A stretch of 64,000 nt of DNA from Leucobacter chromiireducens. GTDB lineage: Bacteria; Actinomycetota; Actinomycetes; Actinomycetales; Microbacteriaceae. The notes beneath the pieces were generated by a model. It did no database searches and was not told the origin of the DNA. It saw only the letters and a program-made list of their open reading frames with translations. The DNA is taken from the NCBI RefSeq assembly GCF_003917135.1, contig NZ_RPDI01000004.1, positions 88,495 through 152,494 of the forward strand, read 5' to 3'. The position numbers and the translations under genes are program-made. This document shows positions 43,524 to 54,341 of this stretch, piece by piece. How positions within the stretch are numbered: the stretch's first letter is position 1; every line of letters begins with the position of its first letter.

Positions 43524-44243
43524 ATGACCTGGTACGCGCCGCTCCGCGAAGTCGCACTCGACGTGCTCGCCCTCGTGCTACCGACGGCGTGCCGGTCGTG
43601 CGGGGCGCCGGATCGCGAGTTCTGCGATCGCTGCGTGGCCGCGGTGCGCGCGCCCGCCGAGCCGCTTCGCCTCGACCTCGGCGTCCCGGTCGCCGCGCGC
43701 GGCCCGTACGCCGGCCCGCTCCGCGCGCTGCTGCTCGCGTTCAAACACGGGGGCCGGGTGCGGAGCGCGCGCCTGCTCGGGGCGCAACTGCGCGTGCCGC
43801 TCGCGGCGGTGCTCGCTGCCGCGCCAGTCGGGAGGCTGGCGCTGCTGGTACCGGTGCCGTCCACACCGGCGCGCTTCCGGGCGCGCGGGTATCGCCCGGT
43901 CGAGCTCCTGGGAGCGAGCGCGCTCCGCGGGCAACGCTTCCCCGTGCGGCTCACGCGTGCGCTTCGCACCACGCGCGGCAGGCGCGGGCAGGTGGGCCTC
44001 GCGCCGCGTGAGCGGGCGCGAAACGCGCGGCTGCTCGCCGTGCGGCGGGTGGCGAGACCTCGGATCCGCGGGCGCGATGTGGTGCTGCTCGACGACGTGC
44101 TGACCACCGGCGCGACAGTCCTTGCAGCCCGAGATGCCTGTGAATCCGCGGGTGCGCGAGTGGTCGCAATCGTCGTGCTGTGCGTCGCTGAATCGCGCGC
44201 TGAAAGCGGCGCTGAACAGGCGCTGGGAGCAGATGAGTCGTGA
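43524..44243 (+). CDS. ComF-family phosphoribosyltransferase-like protein
   Basis: A 239-residue protein with an N-terminal zinc-ribbon pair (CRSCG...CDRC) and a C-terminal type I PRTase domain with the PRPP-binding motif VVLLDDVLTTGATV. Family: ComF/GntX, linked to DNA uptake in some bacteria; in actinobacteria the gene is conserved between lpqB and hpf without a proven role. The ATG at 43524 begins the conserved sequence; upstream frame is rejected. Confidence 0.9.
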   Translation: MTWYAPLREVALDVLALVLPTACRSCGAPDREFCDRCVAAVRAPAEPLRLDLGVPVAARGPYAGPLRALLLAFKHGGRVRSARLLGAQLRVPLAAVLAAAPVGRLALLVPVPSTPARFRARGYRPVELLGASALRGQRFPVRLTRALRTTRGRRGQVGLAPRERARNARLLAVRRVARPRIRGRDVVLLDDVLTTGATVLAARDACESAGARVVAIVVLCVAESRAESGAEQALGADES

Positions 44244-44338
44244 GAGTGGAAACCGTGCTCGAGAGTGGAGTAGAGTTCGACAAAGGCGTAGCGGTGCGCC
44301 GCACTGGCCCACCCGCCTGAGTCACCTGGGAGGTCACC

Positions 44339-44968
44339 ATGGACGTGAACATCCGCGGCAAGAATGTTGGGATTACCGACCGATTCGAGCAGTATGTCGA
44401 GTCAAAGACTGACAAGGTGGCTGGGCTCTTGCCCAAGGCTCAGTCGTTCGAGGTGCGCGTCTCGCGGCAGAGCGACCGGAGCCCCCAGAACGGCGATCAG
44501 GTGGAGATCACGCTGATCGGACCGGGGCCCGTGATCCGTGCGGAGTCCGCCGGATCTGACAAGTACACCGCCTTCGATATCGCATACGGTCGCATCCTTG
44601 AGCGCATTCGGCGGATGAAGGACCGACGTCAGGACCGGCGCGGGCGCGGGCGCACCTCGCTCGGCGATGCGGCGGCCAACGACTTTGGCATGATTGACGT
44701 CACCCCGGCCCCGCTCGAGGTCCTCGAGTCCGTCGCCACTGGCGAGATCCCGGTGCTGGCTGAGGCCGGTGAGGAGCAGTACTCGCCCGTGGTGATCCGC
44801 AGCAAGGAGTTCCCGGCCGAGCGCCTCTCGGTCGAGGACGCGGTCGACCAGATGGAGCTCGTCGGACACGACTTCTTCCTGTTCGTCGAGCACGGTTCGG
44901 GCCGGCCCAGCGTGGTGTACCGCCGCAAGGGGTGGAACTACGGTGTGATCACCCTCGCCGAGGCATAG
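44339..44968 (+). CDS. hpf: Long-form ribosome hibernation promoting factor
   Basis: A 209-residue HPF. The N-terminal ~95 residues (beta-alpha fold that binds the decoding region of the 30S subunit) start MDVNIRGKNVGITDRFEQYV; the C-terminal ~60 residues (VVIRSKEFPAERLSVEDAVD, HDFFLFVEHGSGRPSVVYRR) are the dimerisation domain that joins two 70S into 100S. GGAGGTCACC precedes the ATG. The stop codon falls in a hexanucleotide repeat. In mycobacteria secA follows directly; here three genes intervene. Confidence 0.95.
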   Translation: MDVNIRGKNVGITDRFEQYVESKTDKVAGLLPKAQSFEVRVSRQSDRSPQNGDQVEITLIGPGPVIRAESAGSDKYTAFDIAYGRILERIRRMKDRRQDRRGRGRTSLGDAAANDFGMIDVTPAPLEVLESVATGEIPVLAEAGEEQYSPVVIRSKEFPAERLSVEDAVDQMELVGHDFFLFVEHGSGRPSVVYRRKGWNYGVITLAEA

Positions 44969-44990
44969 GCATAGGCATAGGCATAGGCAT
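44961..44990. repeat. AGGCAT hexanucleotide repeat over the hpf stop codon
   Basis: Five perfect copies of AGGCAT followed by AGGCAG. The first TAG inside the array is the hpf stop, and each further unit contains another in-frame TAG. Confidence 0.9.
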
Positions 44991-45001
44991 AGGCAGAGAC
45001 G

Positions 45002-45038
45002 GAGGGCCCCGGGCGCGCAGAGCGTGCCCGGGGCCCTC
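45002..45038. terminator. Two-way terminator between hpf and the polyprenol-mannose synthase gene
   Basis: A 13-bp perfect GC-rich stem (45002-45014 with 45026-45038) at a convergent junction. Confidence 0.75.
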
Positions 45039-45085
45039 GCTCTGTCACCTGGCCGTCAGGCGGCGCGCCGGGCGCAGCCGGCGGC

Positions 45086-45862
45086 TCAGCGGCGCGACTC
45101 GCGGCTGGCCGCCCGTGCGCGCCGCTCGTCCGCCCGGAGCCGCCAGCCCCAGCGCAGCACATTGCGCAGCGCCTCCCACACGATCCCCACGCTCATCTTC
45201 GATGCGCCGGCAGCGCGCTCGACGAACGTAATGGGCACCTCGGCGATGGGGCAGCCCATGCGCTCGAGCGTCCACGCGGTCTCCACCTGGAACGCGTACC
45301 CCTGCGAGTCGAGCCGGTCGAAGTCGAGGCGGCGCAGCCACTCGGTGTCGAGCACGCGGAACCCACTCGTGAGGTCGTGGAGGCGGGAACGGAGCGCCGC
45401 CTGCGCCACGCGTGTGCCGGTGCGCGAGATGGCCCGGCGCGCCCACGGCCAGTTCACGATCCGGCCGCCGCGAATCCACCGGGTACCGATCACGAGCCCG
45501 GCCCCGCCGCGCGCGGTCTCCAGCAGCCGCGGCAATTCGACGGGCAAGTGCGAGCCGTCCGAGTCCATCTCGGCCACGAAGCGGTACCCGCGCTCAAGCG
45601 CGATGCCGAAGCCGAGCGCGTACGCCGTGCCGAGCCCCTGCTTGCCTTGCCGGTGCCGCACAGTCACCCGGGGATCGACAGCCAGTTCGCTGGCGAGCCT
45701 GCCGGTACCGTCCGGGCTCCCATCGTCGATGATGAGGATGTTCGCGGCCGGCAGGTGCGCGAGGATGCCGGCAACCGTTGCGGGGAGCGTCGCCCGTTCG
45801 TTGTAGGTCGGCAGGATGACCAGCAGCTCCCGGGAAGCGCGTGGGCGGTCCTGAGCGGTCAT
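45086..45862 (-). CDS. Polyprenol monophosphomannose synthase (GT2)
   Basis: A 258-residue soluble DPM1-type enzyme that makes polyprenyl-P-mannose from GDP-mannose. Motifs: ILPTYNERATLPATVAGI at the start, the acidic IIDDGSPDGTG, the DSD-type metal motif VAEMDSDGSHLP, and TSGFRVL with KMSVGIVWEAL near the end. It lacks the membrane domain found fused in some homologues. Its product should feed the PMT at 20792 and mannolipid synthesis. AGGATGAACAC precedes the ATG. With katA and fur it separates hpf from secA. Confidence 0.92.
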   Translation of the reverse strand: MTAQDRPRASRELLVILPTYNERATLPATVAGILAHLPAANILIIDDGSPDGTGRLASELAVDPRVTVRHRQGKQGLGTAYALGFGIALERGYRFVAEMDSDGSHLPVELPRLLETARGGAGLVIGTRWIRGGRIVNWPWARRAISRTGTRVAQAALRSRLHDLTSGFRVLDTEWLRRLDFDRLDSQGYAFQVETAWTLERMGCPIAEVPITFVERAAGASKMSVGIVWEALRNVLRWGWRLRADERRARAASRESRR

Positions 45863-45886
45863 GTGTTCATCCTGGCAGAAACAGTG

Positions 45887-45920
45887 GTGGGAGGTCGCCT
45901 CACGCGAGGCGACCTCCCAC
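45887..45920 (-). terminator. katA terminator
   Basis: A 15-bp perfect stem (45887-45901 with 45906-45920) with a 4-nt loop lies 50 nt past the katA stop, before the ppm-type gene. Confidence 0.75.
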
Positions 45921-45969
45921 TCATTTCGCTCGCAGCGCGATGGGGGCGATGCGAGCGGTCACCGTACGG

Positions 45970-47430
45970 CTACGCGGCGAAGCGATCCCGCAGGATCTGG
46001 CCGAGCTCGGCGTCGACGTTCGTCCAGTACTGGAAGAAGCGCTCGCGGATCTCGGGCACGGTGATCGCGTGCGCCTGACCGTTCAGCACATCGTGGAACG
46101 TGGCCTTCGACTCCGCCGAGAACACGTCTCGGTAGAGCGTGCCAGCTTGACCGAAGTCATCGTCCTCCGCGCGGAGCGTGTACGCGCTGCGCACGAGCTC
46201 GCCGTCCGACTCCCAGCTGCCCTCGACACCCGCGAGCGGATCAGCCGCCGGGCCACCCGCCGCGCCGTACGAGTTCGGCACGTAGGTGCGGTGCTGCGCG
46301 CTCGGGAAGTGGTAGCGCATGTTGCCCTCGTGCATGTAGTTGTTCACCTCGGCGGCGTGCGGCTGGTTCACCGGCAGCTCGTTGAAGTTCGTGCCGATCC
46401 GGTAGCGGTGCGCATCGGCGTAGGAGAAGACGCGGGCCATCAGCATCTTGTCGGGCGAGATCCCGGTGCCAGGCACCTGGTTGCCCGGCGAGAACGCCGC
46501 CTGCTCGATCTGCGCGAAGAAGTTCTCCGGGTTGCGGTTCAGTGTGAACGTGCCGACCTTGATGCGCGGGTAGTCAGCCTTCGGCCAGGTCTTCGTGAGG
46601 TCGAACGGGTTGAAGCGGTAGGTCTTCGCCTCCTCGTAGGGCATGATCTGCACGTACATGTCCCACGACGGGTACTCCTCGCGCGCGATCGCGTCGAACA
46701 GATCGCGGCGGTAGTAGTCCGCGTCGCTGCCGGCGATGCGCTCGGCATCGGCCGCCGACATGTGCTCGACCCCCTGCTGGGAGATGAAGTGGTACTTCAC
46801 CCAGAACCGCTCGCCCTCGGCGTTGATCCACTGGTACGTGTGCGATCCGTAGCCGTTCAGGTGGCGCCAGCTCTTCGAGAGGCCACGATCGCCCATCAGG
46901 TAGGTGACCTGATGCGCCGACTCGGGGGACAGCGTCCAGAAGTCCCACTGCATGTCCGCGTCGCGCAGGGCGGAATCGCCGAGGCGCTTCTGCGAGTGGA
47001 TGAAGTCGGGGAACTTGATGCCGTCGCGGATGAAGAACGTCGGGGTGTTGTTGCCGACGATGTCGAGGTTGCCCTCGGTGGTGTAGAAGCGCAGCGAGAA
47101 GCCGCGCACGTCGCGCCAGGTGTCGGGGGAGCCCTGCTCGCCGGCCACCGAGGAGAAACGGATCAGCGTCTCGGCCTTCGCGCCCGGCTGGAAGACTGCC
47201 GCGCGGGTGTACTTCGAGACGTCCTCGGTGACGACGAACTCGCCGAACGCGCCGCCGCCCTTCGCGTGCGGGTTGCGCTCCGGCACGCGCTCGCGGTTGA
47301 ACGACGCGAGCTTCTCAACAAGGTAGCGGTCGTGCAGCACCGTTGGGCCGTCGGCTCCGACCGTCAGCGAGAACTCGTCGCTCGCGACCGGGGTGCCCGT
47401 CTGGGTGGTGGTGGGCTTGATGTCAGACAT
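45970..47430 (-). CDS. katA: Monofunctional haem catalase
   Basis: A 486-residue small-subunit catalase. The distal His is His55 in [15 protein letters not shown], the Asn/Phe pocket follows ([20 protein letters not shown]), and the proximal haem Tyr lies in [14 protein letters not shown]. It removes hydrogen peroxide in the cytoplasm. The start is the ATG at 47430 with GGAAGAAAGAGG upstream; a much longer open frame into fur is ignored. The adjacent Fur-family gene probably controls it. Confidence 0.95.
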   Translation of the reverse strand: MSDIKPTTTQTGTPVASDEFSLTVGADGPTVLHDRYLVEKLASFNRERVPERNPHAKGGGAFGEFVVTEDVSKYTRAAVFQPGAKAETLIRFSSVAGEQGSPDTWRDVRGFSLRFYTTEGNLDIVGNNTPTFFIRDGIKFPDFIHSQKRLGDSALRDADMQWDFWTLSPESAHQVTYLMGDRGLSKSWRHLNGYGSHTYQWINAEGERFWVKYHFISQQGVEHMSAADAERIAGSDADYYRRDLFDAIAREEYPSWDMYVQIMPYEEAKTYRFNPFDLTKTWPKADYPRIKVGTFTLNRNPENFFAQIEQAAFSPGNQVPGTGISPDKMLMARVFSYADAHRYRIGTNFNELPVNQPHAAEVNNYMHEGNMRYHFPSAQHRTYVPNSYGAAGGPAADPLAGVEGSWESDGELVRSAYTLRAEDDDFGQAGTLYRDVFSAESKATFHDVLNGQAHAITVPEIRERFFQYWTNVDAELGQILRDRFAA

Positions 47431-47494
47431 TGCGCCTCTTTCTTCCGGGGGTGGTGGGGTGGTACGGGTGGCAGGGGGGGGATCCGCGGCGGGG

Positions 47495-48007
47495 CTACGG
47501 CCGGTACGGCTGCGCGGTGCTGTCTGGCTGCGCGGTGCTGTCTGACTGCGCGGTGCCGTCCGGCTGCGCGGCGGCGCACGCCGCGCAGCGCCCGCGGAAC
47601 ACGATCTCGGCGACCTCGATGGTGAAACCGAGCGAGTCGGACGGCTCGAGGCACGGCGCGGAGCCGACCACGCAGGGAACATCCTCGATGACCCCGCAGT
47701 CGCTGCAGATGAGGTGGTGGTGATTGTCACCGACGCGTGCCTCGTATCGCGCTGGGCCGCCATCCGGCGTGATCTTGCGCGCCAACTCGGCGTCGGCGAG
47801 CGCGTTGAGGACCCCGTAGACCGCCTGCAGCGACGTGCCGGGCAGCGCCTCCCGGAGCCGCTCGTACACCGCGCTCGCGTCGAGGTGGCCGCCGGTGATG
47901 AGCATGTCGAGCACGGCGCGCCGGGTCGCGGTGGAGCGCAGCCCAGCCGCACTCAGCCGCTCGGCGACGGAGGCGTGCACCCGGTGGTGCTGGGTGATCG
48001 ATGGCAT
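47495..48007 (-). CDS. Fur-family (FurA/PerR-like) regulator next to catalase
   Basis: A 170-residue Fur protein: winged helix (about 1-85, [20 protein letters not shown]), then the metal and dimer domain with [19 protein letters not shown] and a second Cys pair CAAC. The C-terminus runs into a TAQPDS tandem repeat. Neighbouring katA suggests peroxide-responsive repression. The ATG has TAGACT 6 nt upstream and a TTTTGA/TCAAAA palindrome over the -35 region, fitting autoregulation. Confidence 0.9.
   Translation of the reverse strand: MPSITQHHRVHASVAERLSAAGLRSTATRRAVLDMLITGGHLDASAVYERLREALPGTSLQAVYGVLNALADAELARKITPDGGPARYEARVGDNHHHLICSDCGVIEDVPCVVGSAPCLEPSDSLGFTIEVAEIVFRGRCAACAAAQPDGTAQSDSTAQPDSTAQPYRP
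47511..47564. repeat. 18-bp tandem repeat at the 3' end of the Fur gene
   Basis: Three degenerate 18-bp units starting TGCGCGGTGC at 47511, 47529 and 47547 encode the TAQPDS repeats on the minus strand. Confidence 0.8.
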
Positions 48008-48013
48008 GTCCCC

Positions 48014-48043
48014 AGTCTACAAATTATTTTGAGTAGTTCAAAA
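48014..48043 (-). promoter_or_regulatory. Promoter and operator of the Fur gene
   Basis: On the minus strand TTGAAC (48041-48036), a 16-bp spacer and TAGACT (48019-48014) lie 6 nt before the ATG. A palindrome TTTTGA-N5-TCAAAA (48027-48043) covers the -35 region in an AT-rich patch; it is a likely Fur/PerR-type operator. Confidence 0.55.
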
Positions 48044-48164
48044 GAGAGCATTCCCAGCGCCGGGCCTCTCGGCGTTGCTAAGCTGAAGCGTTGTCACAAT
48101 TTGGCAACGACGGTGCCCCGCCGCGGCGGGTCGGCCAGCAGTGCAAACTAACAGGAGAGACAAC

Positions 48165-50912
<2,748 letters not shown>

Positions 50913-50969
50913 GGCGTAGCGCCGTACCACCCGTGATCCGCACCCGCGGACCGATCGAGAGAAACACTG

Positions 50970-51923
50970 ATGCCTAGCGAGACCAATCACCGCCCAACGA
51001 AGAATGAGCGCCGTGCGCAAGCCCGCGAGCAGGCGCGCGTCGCACGCGAGCAGGAGAAGAAGCGCGAGAAGCGCAACCGGCTCTTCCTGCAGGGCGGCAT
51101 CGTCGTCGGCGTGCTCGCGATCCTGGGCATCGTCGCGCTCGTGCTCACGCAGACCATGAAGCCTGCGGGCCCCGGCCCGGAGAACATGGCATCGGGCGCA
51201 GCGGTCTTCTCGAAGGACCTGCAGGTGGTCGAGACTCCCGCACTGGAATCTGGCGCGGACCGCGAGGCGCGCACCGTCAACCGCGACGAGCTGCCGCTCG
51301 ACGTGACGGTTTACGTTGACTACATGTGCCCGGCGTGTGGCGCGTTCGAGCAGCAGTACGGCACCATGCTCGAGAACTACGTCGGCGCAGGCGACATCGA
51401 GCTCGGCGTCTACCCGCTGAACTTCCTCGACAGCATGTCGAACGGCGCGAAGTACTCGACGCGCGCGGCGAACCTGTTCAGCTGCGTCGTTGAGGAGCAG
51501 CCCGAGGTGGCGTTCAACCTGCACAACCGCCTGCTGAGCAAGGAGGTGCAGCCGCAGGAGGGGACCACGGGCCTCACCGACGATCAGCTGCTCGAGCAGG
51601 CTGAGGCGGCCGGCGCCGAGCTCACCACCGAGCTGCGTCAGTGCGTCAAGGACGTCCGCTTCGGAAGCTTCGTCTCCGGCAACTACAAGACCGCGAGCGA
51701 GACCGGCATCCTCGGCCTCGCGAAGGGTGCGCAGATGCTCAGCTCCGACGGTGTGACCCCGCAGCCGGCTGACGGCCCGCAGCGCCTCGTGTCGACCCCG
51801 ACTGTCATCGTGAACGGTCAGCAGTGGAACCAGGCGCGCGACGGCGACCTCGAGTCCTACCTGCTGAAGGTGAAGGCTGAGTTCGAGCAGACGCAGGACG
51901 CGGACGCCGAGAAGTCCGAGTAG
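50970..51923 (+). CDS. Membrane-anchored DsbA-family thiol oxidoreductase
   Basis: A 317-residue protein: a highly charged cytoplasmic start (1-37), one TM (about 39-60), and an extracytoplasmic thioredoxin fold with the redox motif CPAC (Cys120, Cys123) and a late cis-Pro region STPTVIVNG. This matches the actinobacterial DsbA-like proteins that form disulfides in Sec-exported proteins; its place right after secA fits. Two more Cys (LFSCVV, LRQCVK) lie in the helical insertion. Confidence 0.9.
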   Translation: MPSETNHRPTKNERRAQAREQARVAREQEKKREKRNRLFLQGGIVVGVLAILGIVALVLTQTMKPAGPGPENMASGAAVFSKDLQVVETPALESGADREARTVNRDELPLDVTVYVDYMCPACGAFEQQYGTMLENYVGAGDIELGVYPLNFLDSMSNGAKYSTRAANLFSCVVEEQPEVAFNLHNRLLSKEVQPQEGTTGLTDDQLLEQAEAAGAELTTELRQCVKDVRFGSFVSGNYKTASETGILGLAKGAQMLSSDGVTPQPADGPQRLVSTPTVIVNGQQWNQARDGDLESYLLKVKAEFEQTQDADAEKSE

Positions 51924-51931
51924 TATGCTCT

Positions 51932-51955
51932 GGGGCGGTTCTTCGGAGCCGCCCC
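51932..51955 (+). terminator. UUCG-loop terminator after the DsbA-like gene
   Basis: A 10-bp stem (51932-51941 with 51946-51955, one G-U pair) closes a C(UUCG)G tetraloop, between the DsbA-like stop and tRNA-Thr. Confidence 0.7.
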
Positions 51956-51960
51956 GCAGT

Positions 51961-52036
51961 GCCGCCTTAGCTCATCTGGTAGAGCAGCGCCCTTGTAAAG
52001 CGCAGGTGATCGGTTCGAGTCCGATAGGCGGCTCCA
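51961..52036 (+). tRNA. tRNA-Thr (anticodon TGT)
   Basis: A full cloverleaf with encoded CCA: acceptor GCCGCCT/AGGCGGC, D arm GCTC/GAGC, anticodon loop CTTGTAA with anticodon TGT, 5-nt variable loop, T arm ATCGG-TTCGAGT-CCGAT, discriminator T, then CCA. The anticodon stem closes with a C-A mismatch (positions 31-39). It reads ACA codons. Confidence 0.95.
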
Positions 52037-52082
52037 CGTGTCGTGGCGTGAGGTCACAAGATCGCGCGTCGCAACATCGGAG

Positions 52083-52088
52083 TAAGGT
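52083..52088 (+). promoter_or_regulatory. Leaderless -10 element of the DMT transporter gene
   Basis: TAAGGT lies 7 nt before the GTG at 52096. Confidence 0.4.
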
Positions 52089-52095
52089 GGAGCGA

Positions 52096-53055
52096 GTGAT
52101 TCGCACCCGCTCATTTCCCGTATGGGCCGCCCTCCTCGGCTCCGGTCTCGCCGGCGTTCTCGTCGCGCTCCAGTCCCGCATCAACGGCGGATTGAGCCAG
52201 CGGCTCGGCAACGGCTACGTGACCGCAGCGGTCTCCTTCGGCATCGGCCTGCTCATCATGTGCGTGGCGCTCCTCGTCTCCCGGCGCGGGCGCGCGGGGT
52301 TCGCGCGGCTGCGCGGCGAGCTGCGCGAGTCTCGCCTCCCCGGCTGGGCGCTCCTGGGTGGCGCCGGCGGGGCGCTGTTCGTGCTGAGCCAGGGGCTCAT
52401 CACCCCGCTGATGGGCCTCACCCTCTTCACCGTTGGCATCGTTGCCGGTCAGGTGCTCGGTGGCCTTGTCATGGACCGTGTGGGCCTCGGTCCAGGGGGT
52501 CGGATCGACCCGACGCCGACCCGGATCGCCGGTACCGTCCTCGCGGTGATCGCCGTCGCCCTCTCCGTGGGCGTTGGTGGCAACCAGGAAGACCACGGGC
52601 CGCTCTGGCTGATCCTCGTTCCGGTGTTCGTCGGCGCGGGCATGGCCGCGCAGTCGATGGTCAACGGGCTCGTTCGGGCAGCCTCGCAGAGCGCGGTCAC
52701 CTCGACGTTCATCAACTTCGTGGTGGGCACCGCATTGCTCGGTGCAGCGGCGATCGTGTCAGTTGCCGTCTCGGGGTGGCCGACAGACTGGCCGAGCGAG
52801 CCCTACTTCTACATCGGGGGATTCGTCGGCACGATCTTCATCGCGGTCGCGGCGATGCTCGTGCGCACGGCGGGGGTACTGCTGCTCAGTATGTCGAACG
52901 TCGCCGGACAGCTGATCGCGGCCGTCGCGTTCGAGCTCGGCGCACCGCTCACCAGTGGACTGACGCAGGGAATGATCGCCGGCACCGCCGTCGCACTGCT
53001 CGCGGTCGTTGTCGCCGCGCTGCCCTGGCGGGGACGCTCAGCTACAGCGCGCTGA
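52096..53055 (+). CDS. DMT-superfamily transporter (DUF606/YdcZ type)
   Basis: A 319-residue protein with ten membrane segments in two homologous halves; the repeat pattern is seen as LVALQSRINGGLSQRLG in the first half and AAQSMVNGLVRAASQSAVTS in the second, the hallmark of the DUF606/YdcZ family. Substrate unknown. An open frame extends upstream through the tRNA gene and is rejected; GTG 52096 starts the conserved part and has TAAGGT 7 nt upstream. Its last 14 bp overlap the convergent nitroreductase gene. Confidence 0.88.
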   Translation: MIRTRSFPVWAALLGSGLAGVLVALQSRINGGLSQRLGNGYVTAAVSFGIGLLIMCVALLVSRRGRAGFARLRGELRESRLPGWALLGGAGGALFVLSQGLITPLMGLTLFTVGIVAGQVLGGLVMDRVGLGPGGRIDPTPTRIAGTVLAVIAVALSVGVGGNQEDHGPLWLILVPVFVGAGMAAQSMVNGLVRAASQSAVTSTFINFVVGTALLGAAAIVSVAVSGWPTDWPSEPYFYIGGFVGTIFIAVAAMLVRTAGVLLLSMSNVAGQLIAAVAFELGAPLTSGLTQGMIAGTAVALLAVVVAALPWRGRSATAR

Positions 53056-53602
53056 GGTGCCGGGACAGCTCGAGCGCTTTTCGCGGCTTCGGTGCCTTCG
53101 CCGTGCCGCCGCGGTGCGGGATCCCACCGATGTAGAGCCAGCCGAGGAGGTACTCCTCAGCGCTGAGGCCGTGCGCCGCATGCACCTCGGGGGTGCGCGT
53201 CAGTTCCCCGGTGCGCCAGAACGTTCCCCAGCCGGCCTCGTGCAGCAGGAGCCCCAGGCCGTGCGCCACGCCGCTCGCCACTACCTCCTGTTCCCAGACT
53301 GGAACCTTCTTGCTCGGCCGGGGTGCGACGACGACCGCGAGGACCAGCGGCGCGCGCGTCGCCTTCGCGCGGTACTTCTCGTGCTTGCCCCCGGCGGCGT
53401 CGCCCATCGCGTCGCCCAACAGGAGTCGCGCGTCGCCGCGCAGCTCGATCAGCCGCCACGGGCGGAGGCCCGAGTGGTCGGCGACGCTATTCATGGCAGC
53501 GACGAGTTCGGCGAGCTCCGCGGCGTCCGGCGCATCATCGGTGACCTTTGAGTGCGAGCGGCGTGCCGCGAACGCGGCGCGAGCCGGCGCGGGATCGCTC
53601 AC
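53042..53602 (-). CDS. Nitroreductase-family flavoprotein
   Basis: A 186-residue single-domain nitroreductase-like protein. The FMN-binding start is RRSHSKVTDDAP, then NSVADHSGLRPWRLIEL, and the C-terminal GLLLHEAGWGTFWRTG and LGWLYIGGIPHRG are typical of the family. The substrate is not known. It starts with GTG overlapping the msrB stop (GTGA) and its end overlaps the DMT gene, so this convergent junction has no hairpin. Confidence 0.88.
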   Translation of the reverse strand: MSDPAPARAAFAARRSHSKVTDDAPDAAELAELVAAMNSVADHSGLRPWRLIELRGDARLLLGDAMGDAAGGKHEKYRAKATRAPLVLAVVVAPRPSKKVPVWEQEVVASGVAHGLGLLLHEAGWGTFWRTGELTRTPEVHAAHGLSAEEYLLGWLYIGGIPHRGGTAKAPKPRKALELSRHLSAL

Positions 53603-54042
53603 GCGTCGTGCTCGGGGCGAGCGCCGGGCTCAAAGGAGAGCGCAAGCGAGTTCATGCAGTACCGGTCACCGGTCGGGGTGCCGAAGCCGTCGGGGAAGAC
53701 GTGGCCGAGGTGCGAGCCGCACTCGGCGCAGCGCACCTCGGTGCGGGTCATACCGAGGCTGTGGTCCTCGAGCAGTTCAACCGCGCCCGGGCGCACGCTC
53801 TCGTAGAAGCTGGGCCAGCCGCAGCCGGAATCGAACTTGGTGCCGGCGACGAACAGTTCGTTGCCGCAGCCGCGGCACCGGTACAGGCCATCGCGCTCCT
53901 CATCGAGCAGTTCGCCGGTGCCGGCGCGCTCGGTCCCGGCCTGGCGCAGAATCGTGTACTCATCAGCGGTGAGTTTCTCCCGCCACTCGCTATCGCTCAG
54001 TGACACGGGGTACGCTGCGGAATCGATCGGTTTGCTGCTCAT
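53599..54042 (-). CDS. msrB: Peptide-methionine (R)-S-oxide reductase
   Basis: A 147-residue MsrB that repairs Met-R-sulfoxide. The two zinc Cys pairs are CRGC and CAEC, the substrate pocket is FDSGCGWPSFYE with SHLGHVFPDG, and the catalytic Cys lies in RYCMNSLAL. GGAG precedes the ATG at 54042. It is coupled to the nitroreductase gene, forming a small oxidative-damage operon. Confidence 0.95.
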   Translation of the reverse strand: MSSKPIDSAAYPVSLSDSEWREKLTADEYTILRQAGTERAGTGELLDEERDGLYRCRGCGNELFVAGTKFDSGCGWPSFYESVRPGAVELLEDHSLGMTRTEVRCAECGSHLGHVFPDGFGTPTGDRYCMNSLALSFEPGARPEHDA

Positions 54043-54249
54043 GACGGATCTCCAATCGGGGTCAGGATCAGTGTACGTCGCCCCGCCGAGTGTGCATTCA
54101 GGTGTGTGACCTGGGGGCCAGGCGCCCGGGCGGGCGGGGCGGGGGCGACCCGATCCGCAGCAGAATCATCCAAACGGGTGATGCGAGGGTGCTCCAGCTT
54201 GTCCCGACTTGCATCATCCGATGATATTCGTCAGACTAATAGGCGCACT
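54043..54249. other. Gap between msrB and htaA
   Basis: No gene is seen. A 13-bp inverted repeat with two mismatches (54175-54187 with 54208-54220, GTGATGC/GCATCATC core) lies in the middle; its role is unknown. GC-rich runs lie near msrB, and a markedly AT-richer stretch (54210-54250) lies near htaA where its promoter should be. Confidence 0.5.
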
Positions 54250-54268
54250 TGAGGTAAGGCGTACCTCA
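54250..54268 (+). promoter_or_regulatory. DtxR/IdeR-type iron box upstream of htaA
   Basis: TGAGGTAAGGCGTACCTCA matches 14 of 19 bases of the DtxR consensus TTAGGTTAGSCTAACCTAA, and its outer seven bases on each side are perfectly palindromic. It ends 73 bp before the htaA ATG, where a repressor would block initiation. Confidence 0.75.
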
Positions 54269-54341
54269 GTTCGATCCGATGTGGGTGATTCCTCGCTTGC
54301 TCGGGCCCAATCTTGGTGTCACAACAAGGAGCACGCAACGC

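Noticed and set aside
44961..44990. Phase-variation switch of hpf
   Set aside because: The stop codon lies at the first unit and each unit adds another in-frame stop, so unit changes cannot alter the protein.
47431..47952. N-terminal extension of catalase into the Fur gene
   Set aside because: The catalase family starts near MSDIK, with a purine-rich ribosome binding site upstream; the extension is a shadow of fur in another frame.
51925..52095. Upstream extension of the DMT transporter frame through the tRNA gene
   Set aside because: The tRNA cloverleaf is complete and the extension lacks transporter-like sequence; the GTG at 52096 is the better start.
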